A DNA stretch of 64,000 nt from positions 39,254 to 103,253 of the forward strand of contig CALVYD010000001.1 of assembly GCA_944371995.1 (NCBI GenBank), given 5' to 3'. The DNA is from an uncultured Bacilli bacterium. GTDB taxonomy: Bacteria; Bacillota_I; Bacilli_A; RF39; UBA660. Position 1 is the first letter of the stretch, and each line of letters opens with the position of its first letter. Under the pieces are notes generated by a model. That model made no database searches. It was not told the DNA's origin and saw nothing but the letters and a program-made list of their open reading frames with translations. Shown here in pieces: positions 53,315 to 61,791 of the stretch. Position numbers and translations under genes: made by a program.

Positions 53315-54871
53315 TCATTTTAACCTATAAGTATACTCCTTATTTCGAACTGTATATACCAACCGAATCTCACTAGCCTCTTGTAATCCCTCTGGAACTT
53401 CTAAATACATATAATTACCATCATAACTACGATTAATAGCATCCACAATAGAAACATCTTGAGACTTACCTTTATTATCTATATAAACAATTTTACCATA
53501 TTCCATAGAAAAGTCAACGAAATCTTTACCTGTAAACGTACCAGAAGTAAAGAAAATTTGTAACAATAACTTACCTGCCTTGGCTTGTACTATATTTGCT
53601 TTAGAATAACATGTATAATTACTAGAACAATATCTTGTATTGTAAGAAATTTGATTAGTAATCAAATACTCCTCAATAGAAAAAGAATAACTATCATCGC
53701 CAACAGAAATAATTTGATTTTCCTTTAAAGATTTTTCTTTCTGCTTATCTATCGTACTTAAATCTTCCATATTTAACTTAATTTTTCTTAAATATGGTTT
53801 ATTATTTTCAATTTCTTGGTAATAAAGAACAAACTTATCAGAATCTAATTCTTTATCTACTTTATATACTAGAAGCATTCTTTTTTTCTCACCATTTTTT
53901 AAAGTCAACTTATCATAAATAGTACCTAAATCTTGAAAATCAACAGCATACGTACGATAAGTTGGTGAATAATTATGTGTACGATTCATAATATGAAACC
54001 GATTAAAATTAACTTCTCTCTCAGAGGCATTATTTTGAATAGTAACATCTAAAATGACAAAATTACTTCCTTTAGAAATAACTTTTCCATGATAATCCTT
54101 ATTAGTAAAATAACTATGGTGAACATCAATCGAATAACCGTTAGTCTCAATAACATCACCTTCACGATAAGACTTATGTACAATAAAGACATAATTATAA
54201 ATAGACGCCAAACTAATAATTAACAAAATAACTGCAAGAACATGTACAATCAATTTATGTTCTTCATAAATATATTTTATATTTCGTAACAGTCTCTTAA
54301 ATGTTCTACGAAAACTTTCTTTATCAATATTAATACTAATTTCAATTTCTTCTTTATCTTCATTACTTAGTTCTAAATACTCTTCATCAGATTTAAAATC
54401 AAATTTATTTAAATCAATTCCAAAGATACGAATTAAAAATATAATAATAACAACATATTGAGGAATAGCACTCATAAATAACAAATCATTAATCGCTCGA
54501 ATAACAGTAGTACCAGTTCCATCCTCATACCCGTTAAAATAAGAAATAGTAAACAAAAATACAATCAACATAAAAGAATAAGACAAAACAGGAATAATAT
54601 ATAATTTCCATGGCTTCTTCTTATGCCTTAACACAATAACTAACGCCAGAGAAAGACCAATAACAATTAATAAACTTATGATAGCAAGTCCTGAAACATA
54701 ATCAGTAATAGGTTCATAATAAGAATCATAAGTTCCCAATTGCAAAAACTCAGAAACAAAAGATCTTGTCTGTGTATTTTTATAATAGATATAACAACAT
54801 AGAAGTAATAAAAAGATATGTATCTTTTTAAAGTTCTTAATTAAAAATGCGTACGGCTTTCTAATGATCAT
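53315..54871 (-). CDS. Membrane protein with DUF4352-like extracellular domain
   Basis: A 518-residue protein: four N-terminal helices between residues 15 and 170 and a fifth near 210-230, followed by a beta-rich domain (SKGSNFVILDVTIQNNASEREVNF, KLTLKNGEKKRMLLVYKV) like DUF4352/telomere-type Ig folds. First gene of the cluster in the transcribed direction. No consensus promoter ahead of it; only a TATACT near 54900. Role unknown, perhaps a periplasmic assembly factor. Confidence 0.6.
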   Translation of the reverse strand: MIIRKPYAFLIKNFKKIHIFLLLLCCYIYYKNTQTRSFVSEFLQLGTYDSYYEPITDYVSGLAIISLLIVIGLSLALVIVLRHKKKPWKLYIIPVLSYSFMLIVFLFTISYFNGYEDGTGTTVIRAINDLLFMSAIPQYVVIIIFLIRIFGIDLNKFDFKSDEEYLELSNEDKEEIEISINIDKESFRRTFKRLLRNIKYIYEEHKLIVHVLAVILLIISLASIYNYVFIVHKSYREGDVIETNGYSIDVHHSYFTNKDYHGKVISKGSNFVILDVTIQNNASEREVNFNRFHIMNRTHNYSPTYRTYAVDFQDLGTIYDKLTLKNGEKKRMLLVYKVDKELDSDKFVLYYQEIENNKPYLRKIKLNMEDLSTIDKQKEKSLKENQIISVGDDSYSFSIEEYLITNQISYNTRYCSSNYTCYSKANIVQAKAGKLLLQIFFTSGTFTGKDFVDFSMEYGKIVYIDNKGKSQDVSIVDAINRSYDGNYMYLEVPEGLQEASEIRLVYTVRNKEYTYRLK

Positions 54872-54941
54872 AAAAACACCCTCTATTCTTACTTTATAAT
54901 CAGTATACCGTACTTTTACACTTTTTAAAAGTTATTTTGCC

Positions 54942-54973
54942 AAAAAAAATAAATGAAGAAAATCTTCATTTAT
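54942..54973 (-). terminator. Terminator of greA
   Basis: Stem ATAAATGAAG/CTTCATTTAT (54949-54958 with 54964-54973), five-base loop, eight T on the minus strand. It separates greA from the secretion/pilus cluster. Confidence 0.92.
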
Positions 54974-55440
54974 TCAATACCAATAATTTCTACTTGATAA
55001 GCCCCGTTAGGACTATTTACAGTAACAATATCGCCAACTTTATGGTTAAATAAAGCCTGAGCAATAGGACTTTCATTAGAAATCTTACTTTCAAATGGAT
55101 CAGCTTCTTGACTACCTACTATTTTATATTCATCTTCTTCATCATCATCAACATATTTAATAGATACTGTATTACCAATACCAACAGAATCAGTAGAAAC
55201 ATCTGCAATAATAGATACGTTTTCTAACATCTTCTCAAGTTGTTTAATTCTAGCTTCAATAACTGCTTGCTCATTACGAGCAGCATCATATTCAGCATTT
55301 TCTGATAAATCACCTAACGCACGAGCTTCTTTAATAGCTTGAACATTCTCTGGACGTCTTACATTGATTAAGTCATCCAATTCATTTTTTAAATTATCCA
55401 AACCCTCTTGTGTCAAATAAACTGTGTTTTTATTTTTCAT
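54970..55440 (-). CDS. greA: Transcription elongation factor GreA
   Basis: A 156-residue GreA: N-terminal coiled coil (VYLTQEGLDNLKNELDDLINVRRPENVQAIKEARALGDLSENAEYDAARNEQ) with the Asp-Leu-Ser-Glu-Asn tip and a C-terminal FKBP-like domain (ESPIAQALFNHKVGDIV). It rescues backtracked RNA polymerase. Its normal neighbour in Bacillus is the udk/yrrO block, from which it is now divided by dgt and another gene. Confidence 0.97.
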   Translation of the reverse strand: MKNKNTVYLTQEGLDNLKNELDDLINVRRPENVQAIKEARALGDLSENAEYDAARNEQAVIEARIKQLEKMLENVSIIADVSTDSVGIGNTVSIKYVDDDEEDEYKIVGSQEADPFESKISNESPIAQALFNHKVGDIVTVNSPNGAYQVEIIGIE

Positions 55441-55488
55441 AATAATTAATCACCTCTAATGTGTTATTTTTTAAACTCAACTTGCGAT

Positions 55489-55517
55489 AGTATATCACAT
55501 TTAAAAAAGATATGCAA
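55489..55517 (-). promoter_or_regulatory. Promoter of greA
   Basis: TTGCAT (55512-55517), 17-base spacer, TATACT (55489-55494) on the minus strand. Confidence 0.7.
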
Positions 55518-55537
55518 GTAGTATTGCAAAGAATTTA

Positions 55538-56248
55538 TTACTCATTATTTTTAGGTTGATAACGATAACCATCTGTATAAGTAAGTCCAAGTTTCTTCTG
55601 TTTTGCATCTAATTTAACTGCACTTTTAAACTCTTGATCAGTAAGTCCAATACCAATCTCTCTAGCATAAAGAGAATTAGGATTTACACCTTGACTCATC
55701 ATAGAATAAATCTCATTAGCTCTATGACATTGTTCCTCTTCATCTCCGTCAAATGCTAAATAAGCATTAGGAGAAGTATGCAAGAATACTTGAACATCTT
55801 CTTCATGTTTATCACGATATTCTAAATCTTTAACTTCGTGAATAAGTTCTGAAGCCTTACTCTTATAATTAACAGCTAATAGAAATCCTCCTATAAAAAC
55901 AGCTCCAGCTACCGTAGCAATAACTGCTGGATTATCAGTAGCTTGTAAAGCAATAGCAGTACTACCAGCAGTAACCATAACACTAGCAGCAATTCTTTTA
56001 ATATATCCTACTTTTTGTGTATGCTTTAATCTAGGTAAATTTTGAACCCAGAACTGTTTTTGCTCTTGTAAAGCCTCTTCAATCTTATCAATATTACCCT
56101 GAGTCAAAGCTACATTGTCAAGCTCAAACCCGTCAGCAAAAGTAACATGGATTTCATTTTTTCTATTATTAGTTTCAATATCAGTAATATAAGTACTTTT
56201 ATCCATTTCTTTATCTAATTTTTTATCTAATCCTGAATAATCTTTCAT
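55538..56248 (-). CDS. Unknown two-helix membrane protein
   Basis: A 236-residue protein: an acidic head, a beta-like IHVTFADGFELD stretch, a hydrophobic hairpin at about 88-130 and a cytosolic helical tail (LIHEVKDLEYRDKHEEDVQVFLHTSPNAYLAFDGDEEE). Not recognised. It lies between dgt and greA and may be part of the dgt transcript, though dgt has a terminator behind it. Confidence 0.65.
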   Translation of the reverse strand: MKDYSGLDKKLDKEMDKSTYITDIETNNRKNEIHVTFADGFELDNVALTQGNIDKIEEALQEQKQFWVQNLPRLKHTQKVGYIKRIAASVMVTAGSTAIALQATDNPAVIATVAGAVFIGGFLLAVNYKSKASELIHEVKDLEYRDKHEEDVQVFLHTSPNAYLAFDGDEEEQCHRANEIYSMMSQGVNPNSLYAREIGIGLTDQEFKSAVKLDAKQKKLGLTYTDGYRYQPKNNE

Positions 56249-56293
56249 ATATATATTCCTCCCAAGAAAGTAGCACCATTATACCATATTTTC

Positions 56294-56321
56294 AAAAAAA
56301 AAGCAAGCCTTATCTTGCTTT
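56294..56321 (-). terminator. Terminator of dgt
   Basis: Stem AAAGCAAG/CTTGCTTT (56300-56307 with 56314-56321), six-base loop, T run on the minus strand; it overlaps the dgt stop codon. Confidence 0.88.
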
Positions 56322-57434
56322 CTTAATCTCACGTATAAACATATCATCAGTCATTCCTGCAATAAAGTCGATAACCATACGTTTATCACTAGTAGAAGTA
56401 AGATATCTAGAACTTTGAGAGTTTAAAAACAAAGTATAAATAATACTAGCATTATTCTTCTGTTGAATATCATTTAGATAAAGATGATATATCTTATTCA
56501 TTCCCTCTCGATAATATGCAATATCGTTAGGACTCATACTTTTACTATAAATATTTTTACCATTAAATTTCTTTAAAGCAAATAAAGCATGGTAAACTTT
56601 ATCACTTAAAGCAATATAAGGTTTATCTAAACTATTTTCTATAATATCTAAAATAACAGTATTCATAATTTGACTATTTGTATTTCCTAAGACATCTGTA
56701 ATTTCTTTAGGAAGTTCATCTCTTTTAAATAATCCAAGTTCGATAGCATCTTCAATATCACGACCAATATAACCAATAATATCACTAATTCTAACAACGC
56801 AACCTTCCAAAGTCATAGGACGATTGTGACTAGATGTTTCTAAATCATGATAAGCATTCTGATATTGTGCTAAAAACTCTTCTTTTGTTTTCTTAACTGG
56901 CATATAAACATTAGATAACATTTCTCCATTATGACACATAATACCATCTAAAACCTGAATAGTTAGATTAAGTCCCTCTCCATAATTTTCTACTTCCATA
57001 TAATGACGAACGCCTTGAATATTATGAGCAAATACTTCACCCAGCTCTTGCATAGAAATCTCATTAAGTAACGCTTCTCCAGTATGTCCTAAAGGAGTAT
57101 GACCAACATCATGTCCTAAAGCAATTGCCTCAATCAAATCACAATTAAGATTAAGTGCTCTACCAATCGTTCTAGCAACCTTACTAACTAATTGAACATG
57201 TAACATTCTCTCACTAATATGATCGTTCTCTTTAAAAGAATACACCTGCGTTTTATCAGCATATCTAGTATAACTTAACGCATGAATAATACGGTCAACA
57301 TCCCGAAAAAAAGGTGCTCTAATGTCATCTTCAATAGGAAAAAAACGAACCATCTCACTACTCTTCGTAGCATATGGAGAATATGTCTTCTCTATTGCTA
57401 AAAAATTTTTCTTAATTACTTCAAATTTATCCAT
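56310..57434 (-). CDS. dgt: Deoxyguanosinetriphosphate triphosphohydrolase-like protein (HD family)
   Basis: A 374-residue HD-domain dNTPase: RDVDRIIHALSYTRYADKTQVYSF with the first His/Arg ligands, then ALGHDVGHTPLGHTGEALLNE as the HD motif. The family cleaves dGTP and related nucleotides to deoxynucleoside and triphosphate. Located behind yrrO in the reading direction, with a four-base gap. The substrate range within the Dgt/dGTPase group is not certain. Confidence 0.9.
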   Translation of the reverse strand: MDKFEVIKKNFLAIEKTYSPYATKSSEMVRFFPIEDDIRAPFFRDVDRIIHALSYTRYADKTQVYSFKENDHISERMLHVQLVSKVARTIGRALNLNCDLIEAIALGHDVGHTPLGHTGEALLNEISMQELGEVFAHNIQGVRHYMEVENYGEGLNLTIQVLDGIMCHNGEMLSNVYMPVKKTKEEFLAQYQNAYHDLETSSHNRPMTLEGCVVRISDIIGYIGRDIEDAIELGLFKRDELPKEITDVLGNTNSQIMNTVILDIIENSLDKPYIALSDKVYHALFALKKFNGKNIYSKSMSPNDIAYYREGMNKIYHLYLNDIQQKNNASIIYTLFLNSQSSRYLTSTSDKRMVIDFIAGMTDDMFIREIKKAR

Positions 57435-57438
57435 ACTA

Positions 57439-58629
57439 TCACCTCCTAGAAGAAAGTAGTCTTATCATCGAATAAGTAACAATAGAAATATCGGTATCTA
57501 AAGATAAATAATAAATATTATCAGGGTGTCTAGCAACCTCTACTTCATTCATATCTTGATCATATAACTTATCTACCATAAACGATACTCTATCTCCCTT
57601 AGGAGTAAATAACTCTACCATATCTCCTACTTCAAAATAATTTCTCTCATAAAATTTTACTAATTTACTCTCGTTATCATAAGAGATAACTTGTCCTAAA
57701 TAATCTTGATTACTAGCTTCATTTCTACCAGTATAATATTGATCACTTGCATCTGCTTCTTTTAATAAATAATGCGTAGAAACCTCACGATTAGCAACTC
57801 TAGCAAGTCTTTCTTCAAGTACCTTCAATTTATCTTCTGTTAATTTGCCAGAATAATAACAATCAATAATCTCTCGGTAAGTACCAATAACAGTTGCTAG
57901 ATAATATAAAGAACGCATACGGCCTTCTACTTTTAAACTAGTAACATGAATATCGATTAACTTACCAATATATCTAGCTAAATTATTATCTTTGGTAGCA
58001 AAAGTAAAATCTTTTTTGCCATCTACAGCAAAAGAAAACCTACAAACTTGAGCACATCCTCCACGATTCGCATCACGATTAGTAACATAATTAGATAACG
58101 CACATCGACCACTATAACAAGTACACATAGCACCATGAATAAATACTTCAATATCAATACCTGTCTTATCGATAATCTCCTTCATCTCATTTAAAGATAC
58201 CTCACGTGCTAAAACAACACGGTCCACTCCCTCTTTTTTAAAGTACTCTACTGCTTTATAATTAGTCGTAGAGTCCTGTGTAGATAAATGAACTTCTACC
58301 TGTGGAAAATGCAACTTAATATAAGATATAATAAATGGATCGCTAACAATAAACGCATCAATTCCACAATCTACTACAGATGAAATATACTCTTCTACTC
58401 CGTCCATATCTTCATTATGAAAAACAATATTTAAAGTAAGATAGACTTTCTTTCCTAAATTATGAGCAAACTGACATCCTTCTTTAATCTGCTCTAAAGT
58501 AAAATTCGTAGCATTCGCTCTAAGTCCATATTTTTCTCCTCCAACATAAACCGCATCTGCTCCATATAATAAAGTAACTTTTAATCGTTCCAAATCTCCA
58601 GCAGGAGAAAGTAATTCTATTTTTTTCAT
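57439..58629 (-). CDS. yrrO: U32 family protein YrrO/TrhP2-like (tRNA 5-hydroxyuridine)
   Basis: A 396-residue U32 protein: KIELLSPAGDLERLKVTLLYGADAVYVGG, then HGAMCTCYSGRCALSN and GGCAQVCRFSF with the Cys ligands of the Fe-S cluster, and a C-terminal beta-barrel (YLGQVISYDNESKLVKFYER). In Bacillus subtilis yrrN-yrrO products make 5-hydroxyuridine at tRNA position 34. The overlap with yrrN by four bases supports a joint complex. Peptidase activity is not indicated. Confidence 0.92.
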   Translation of the reverse strand: MKKIELLSPAGDLERLKVTLLYGADAVYVGGEKYGLRANATNFTLEQIKEGCQFAHNLGKKVYLTLNIVFHNEDMDGVEEYISSVVDCGIDAFIVSDPFIISYIKLHFPQVEVHLSTQDSTTNYKAVEYFKKEGVDRVVLAREVSLNEMKEIIDKTGIDIEVFIHGAMCTCYSGRCALSNYVTNRDANRGGCAQVCRFSFAVDGKKDFTFATKDNNLARYIGKLIDIHVTSLKVEGRMRSLYYLATVIGTYREIIDCYYSGKLTEDKLKVLEERLARVANREVSTHYLLKEADASDQYYTGRNEASNQDYLGQVISYDNESKLVKFYERNYFEVGDMVELFTPKGDRVSFMVDKLYDQDMNEVEVARHPDNIYYLSLDTDISIVTYSMIRLLSSRR

Positions 58630-59480
58630 TTCTTCACCCTATAGATAGTTTTCTTAAAAAAGAAACCTGTATTATCCCCTAACTTTTTATATTTTTCAAC
58701 ATAAGAAGTATCACTACAATCTAAAGAAATATACTTTTTAGTATCACTGATTAATTCTAAAAAAGATGGTATACCTTCTTCTCTAAATAAAACATAATCA
58801 ACACCTGCTTGATATAAAGAAGAAATAACAGAAGTACCATTTAAAACTTCATCTAATAAAAAGCCAGTACCATTCTCTTCTTCCTTCACTAGATACTTCT
58901 TATTGGTAACTTTCTCTAAAACAGTAAGAGAACTTGTTCCCTGTTCTTGGTAATATTCATAATAATTATGAACTAACTTTCGTCGACTAAAACCAACACT
59001 AGGTAAACTAACCACTTCAACAATTGTCTGAATAGAAGACTTTTCTGCAATTTCAACTATCTCATCTAAAGTAATCTCTTTAGAAAGTAAAGCATAACGA
59101 ACACCCTTTTGATAATAATAATCACAAGTTCTATAATTAGTAACCATATGAGTCTGACTCCATACCAAATCAAAAGATAAAGAAAGTTCATCTTTAAGCT
59201 CTAATAACGCTAAATCATAAAAGAACACTCCATGAATAGGAATATCATTAAGTTCTGTTAAACACTGTCTAACCTCTTCAATCTCTTCATTAAAAATATT
59301 CTTATCCATTTTAACAAATATTTCTAACTGAGGATATTTTAAGACAATATCTTTAATCTCATCTACAGTAAAACTAACCATATTCATAACCGAAAACTTA
59401 TGAATTCCAAGTAATAAAGCATCACATTTATCAACATACTCTTCAATATTTTTACTAGCAACTTCAACTAATACTTTCAT
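58626..59480 (-). CDS. yrrN: U32-like partner protein YrrN/TrhP1-like
   Basis: A 284-residue short U32 protein: KVLVEVASKNIEEYVDKCDALLLGI and the barrel strands (FDLVWSQTHMVTNYRTCDYYYQ, GVRYALLSKEITLDEI). It lacks the Cys cluster of YrrO, which fits a non-catalytic partner in tRNA wobble uridine hydroxylation. It starts after a terminator with its own TATAAT (59497-59502), so transcription is at least partly independent from the genes upstream. Confidence 0.85.
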   Translation of the reverse strand: MKVLVEVASKNIEEYVDKCDALLLGIHKFSVMNMVSFTVDEIKDIVLKYPQLEIFVKMDKNIFNEEIEEVRQCLTELNDIPIHGVFFYDLALLELKDELSLSFDLVWSQTHMVTNYRTCDYYYQKGVRYALLSKEITLDEIVEIAEKSSIQTIVEVVSLPSVGFSRRKLVHNYYEYYQEQGTSSLTVLEKVTNKKYLVKEEENGTGFLLDEVLNGTSVISSLYQAGVDYVLFREEGIPSFLELISDTKKYISLDCSDTSYVEKYKKLGDNTGFFFKKTIYRVKK

Positions 59481-59521
59481 AATACACCTCGCCTTTATTA
59501 TATAGCAACACTAAAAAAAAG

Positions 59522-59547
59522 AAAAGAAAAAGCAAGAACACTTGCTT
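59522..59547 (-). terminator. Terminator behind the genes inserted after yrrM
   Basis: Stem AAGCAAG/CTTGCTT (59530-59536 with 59541-59547), four-base loop, T-rich tail on the minus strand, overlapping the stop codon at 59546. Confidence 0.75.
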
Positions 59548-60328
59548 AATCAGTAATTTTAAATTCATAACTTTCATCATCAAAAAACTCTTCTTCTGAA
59601 AAAACAGAATAAATACTAAATCCACGATAAGCAATCAAACTACCATCACGAATATAATAATGTACATCGTCCATATAATTATTAATACCACGCCAATTTA
59701 AAAAGCACTCATAATTACATTCTTCCGCAATAAGATATCCTTCTTCTGTTTCTTTCTGATAATATTCTTCAAATTGTTTTTGTATTTTCTCAGAAACATC
59801 CCCACTACTAACATCAAATAAAGATAATACGTCATCATCATCCATCAAAGTTTGTGTAGTTAAATCAAAATTATAAGTATGGAACTCTGCCTCAGGATAA
59901 GAATATCCATCACTATAATCTTTCATTTTTATTAATACAGACAACACTTCTCCATTAACCTGAGAATCATAAACAAATAAATTATCTTTATTTTGCAAAA
60001 AAGATTCTGCATATTCTTCTATAGTTTGATTAACAAGCTTCGCATCCAGACTATCAATATTAATAAAAGGAATTTCATTACGCATATTTTGACTATTATA
60101 GGAACTAGACTTGGTATAAACCAAATATTGATCAGTATCCACTTTAATATAATTATAATTACGATAATAATTCTTATATAAATAATACCCTACCAATAAA
60201 ACGATTAAAATAATCAATCCTAACCATGGCAATATTTTTTTTAAACGAAAAGGAATTTTTGAAAAATTATAATTGTTAGTCTGCCTTACTTTAGGCTTTT
60301 CATTTTCTTCCTGGACAACTCCAAACAT
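59546..60328 (-). CDS. Membrane-anchored extracellular protein, RsiV/DUF3298-like
   Basis: A 260-residue protein: basic head, one transmembrane helix (36-54), then a domain with EIPFINIDSLDAKLVNQTIEEYA and YNFDLTTQTLMDDDDVLSLF. Those two stretches are the start and the core of the DUF4163/DUF3298 (RsiV/PdaC) fold. It starts eight bases behind the NlpC/P60 gene and likely acts with it. Function unknown; two Cys in the extracellular tail (EECNYECF). Confidence 0.65.
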   Translation of the reverse strand: MFGVVQEENEKPKVRQTNNYNFSKIPFRLKKILPWLGLIILIVLLVGYYLYKNYYRNYNYIKVDTDQYLVYTKSSSYNSQNMRNEIPFINIDSLDAKLVNQTIEEYAESFLQNKDNLFVYDSQVNGEVLSVLIKMKDYSDGYSYPEAEFHTYNFDLTTQTLMDDDDVLSLFDVSSGDVSEKIQKQFEEYYQKETEEGYLIAEECNYECFLNWRGINNYMDDVHYYIRDGSLIAYRGFSIYSVFSEEEFFDDESYEFKITD

Positions 60329-60336
60329 AAGCCCTC

Positions 60337-61179
60337 CTAATTAACACCATTAATTCTCATAATACCTAATACACTTCGATATTGATAAGTACTAGAAACC
60401 TTAACTCCCCCGTTTGGATATGGTCTAGAATTACTAGCGTGAACCATTTCTTCACCATTACCAGTAAGTATTCCAACATGACCATCAAACATAACAACAT
60501 CTCCAGCCTTAATACTACCATCCGTAACTAAAGTATAAGTATTAGTAGCAGCCCATTGTGATCTAGTATCCCTTGGTAGTTGAATTCCGAAGTGAGAAAA
60601 CACACCTTGTACGAAACCGCTACAATCAGTAGGAGTATAAGGCTTCTCTCCATTCCAGCTGCCACCATATCGATACTCTTGCCCTACAAATTCCATTGCA
60701 TAAGCAACAATCGCTCTACCTGTAATACTACCAGTACTAGAATCTCCTGGCGTCAACTGTGGAAGTTGTGATTCAAGGATAAAAGATTGTGGTTGTTTAT
60801 TCGAAGTAGAAACATAAGTACTATTAGAATCTCTTAACAATTCTCTAGAAATATTTGCAGTATCCCAGCAAGCACCAAGTTGAAAGCTCTCTATATCAGA
60901 TGGCAATAAACTCAAAGATAAATCCACTAAATATGGAACAAAAAAACAAAGAAGTGCTGCAATAAACTTATTGATTAAACTTTTTGTTTTCTTTTTATCA
61001 TCAGGGTTTACTAATAATTGTGTAAATTGAATAGCAAGCGCAACCATCAAAAGAATAGGCGCTACTAACTGTATTAAATCCAACACTTTTTTAGAAATAT
61101 CTAAAATAGTAAGTAAACCATAATCTGTACAACAAGTACCTAATGCTTCACTACAATCTAAAATTTGAAAAAACCTCAC
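60337..61179 (-). CDS. VirB2-like two-helix module fused to NlpC/P60 peptidase
   Basis: About 280 residues. The first 105 residues are a pilin-like module: Cys pair, helix (33-53), loop with NPDDKKKTKSLINK, helix (69-91) and LGACW. A linker leads to an NlpC/P60 domain (155-275) with catalytic Cys186 (TPTDCSGFV), His234 (DGHVGI) and His247. It likely cuts peptidoglycan stem peptides while sitting in the membrane. The start is GTG 61179 by its distance to GAGGG; the frame from 61188 also opens. It is inserted between yrrM and yrrN. Confidence 0.85.
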   Translation of the reverse strand: MRFFQILDCSEALGTCCTDYGLLTILDISKKVLDLIQLVAPILLMVALAIQFTQLLVNPDDKKKTKSLINKFIAALLCFFVPYLVDLSLSLLPSDIESFQLGACWDTANISRELLRDSNSTYVSTSNKQPQSFILESQLPQLTPGDSSTGSITGRAIVAYAMEFVGQEYRYGGSWNGEKPYTPTDCSGFVQGVFSHFGIQLPRDTRSQWAATNTYTLVTDGSIKAGDVVMFDGHVGILTGNGEEMVHASNSRPYPNGGVKVSSTYQYRSVLGIMRINGVN

Positions 61180-61191
61180 CTGAATCACCCT

Positions 61192-61791
61192 CTATTTTTT
61201 AGTACTAACAGAAATACCATCACCAATATTAAAAAACTCTGTATCATATCTACTATTTGATTTTAAATAAGAGATATATTCTTTAATTTTTCGAACTAAA
61301 CCACGTAAATTTTTACTTTTAATCTCATATTCTTCTTTTTCCACTAAACCATGAAATTTTAAATTATCTGTAATTATGGCACCTCCAGGTACTAAATTAC
61401 GTTCAAAATGTTCAAAAAACTTAATATTCTGTGCTTTAGCTGCATCAATAAAAATCAAATCAAACTCTTCATCTAGTTTTACATTAAAAGCATCATTATA
61501 AATAAGAGTAATTCTATCCTCCAATTCGAAGGCTTTTACATTTTTAACCGCTTCTAAATACCGTTTTTCATCTCTCTCAATTGTAGTAACCTTAACATTA
61601 GGATGAACAAGAGCCATCATAATAGCAGAATATCCTATAGCGGTACCAATCTCTAATATATTAGTAACATGTCTTTTAAAAATAAATGCAGTTAAAAAAT
61701 CAATACCATCATCCACCATAATAGGAATATTATTTTTTTTTGCATATTCTTTGATTTCTCGAATCATAGAATAATTACCTACCATATCCAA
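61192..61791 (-). CDS. trmR: tRNA 5-hydroxyuridine methyltransferase TrmR (YrrM)
   Basis: A 199-residue class I SAM-dependent O-methyltransferase: ILEIGTAIGYSAIMMALVHPNVKVTTIERD (motif I and acidic loop), DLIFIDAAKAQN and IITDNLKFHGLV. It matches the YrrM/TrmR group, which methylates 5-hydroxyuridine at position 34 of tRNA to 5-methoxyuridine. The hydroxylating partners yrrN and yrrO lie 1.7 kb downstream, so the operon is functionally conserved but interrupted. Start overlaps mltG by 13 bases. Confidence 0.92.
   Translation of the reverse strand: MDMVGNYSMIREIKEYAKKNNIPIMVDDGIDFLTAFIFKRHVTNILEIGTAIGYSAIMMALVHPNVKVTTIERDEKRYLEAVKNVKAFELEDRITLIYNDAFNVKLDEEFDLIFIDAAKAQNIKFFEHFERNLVPGGAIITDNLKFHGLVEKEEYEIKSKNLRGLVRKIKEYISYLKSNSRYDTEFFNIGDGISVSTKK

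Noticed and set aside
27960..54871. Integrative conjugative element
   Set aside because: Channel genes are present but I find no relaxase, integrase, excisionase, origin of transfer or flanking direct repeats, and the block lies between conserved chromosomal genes.
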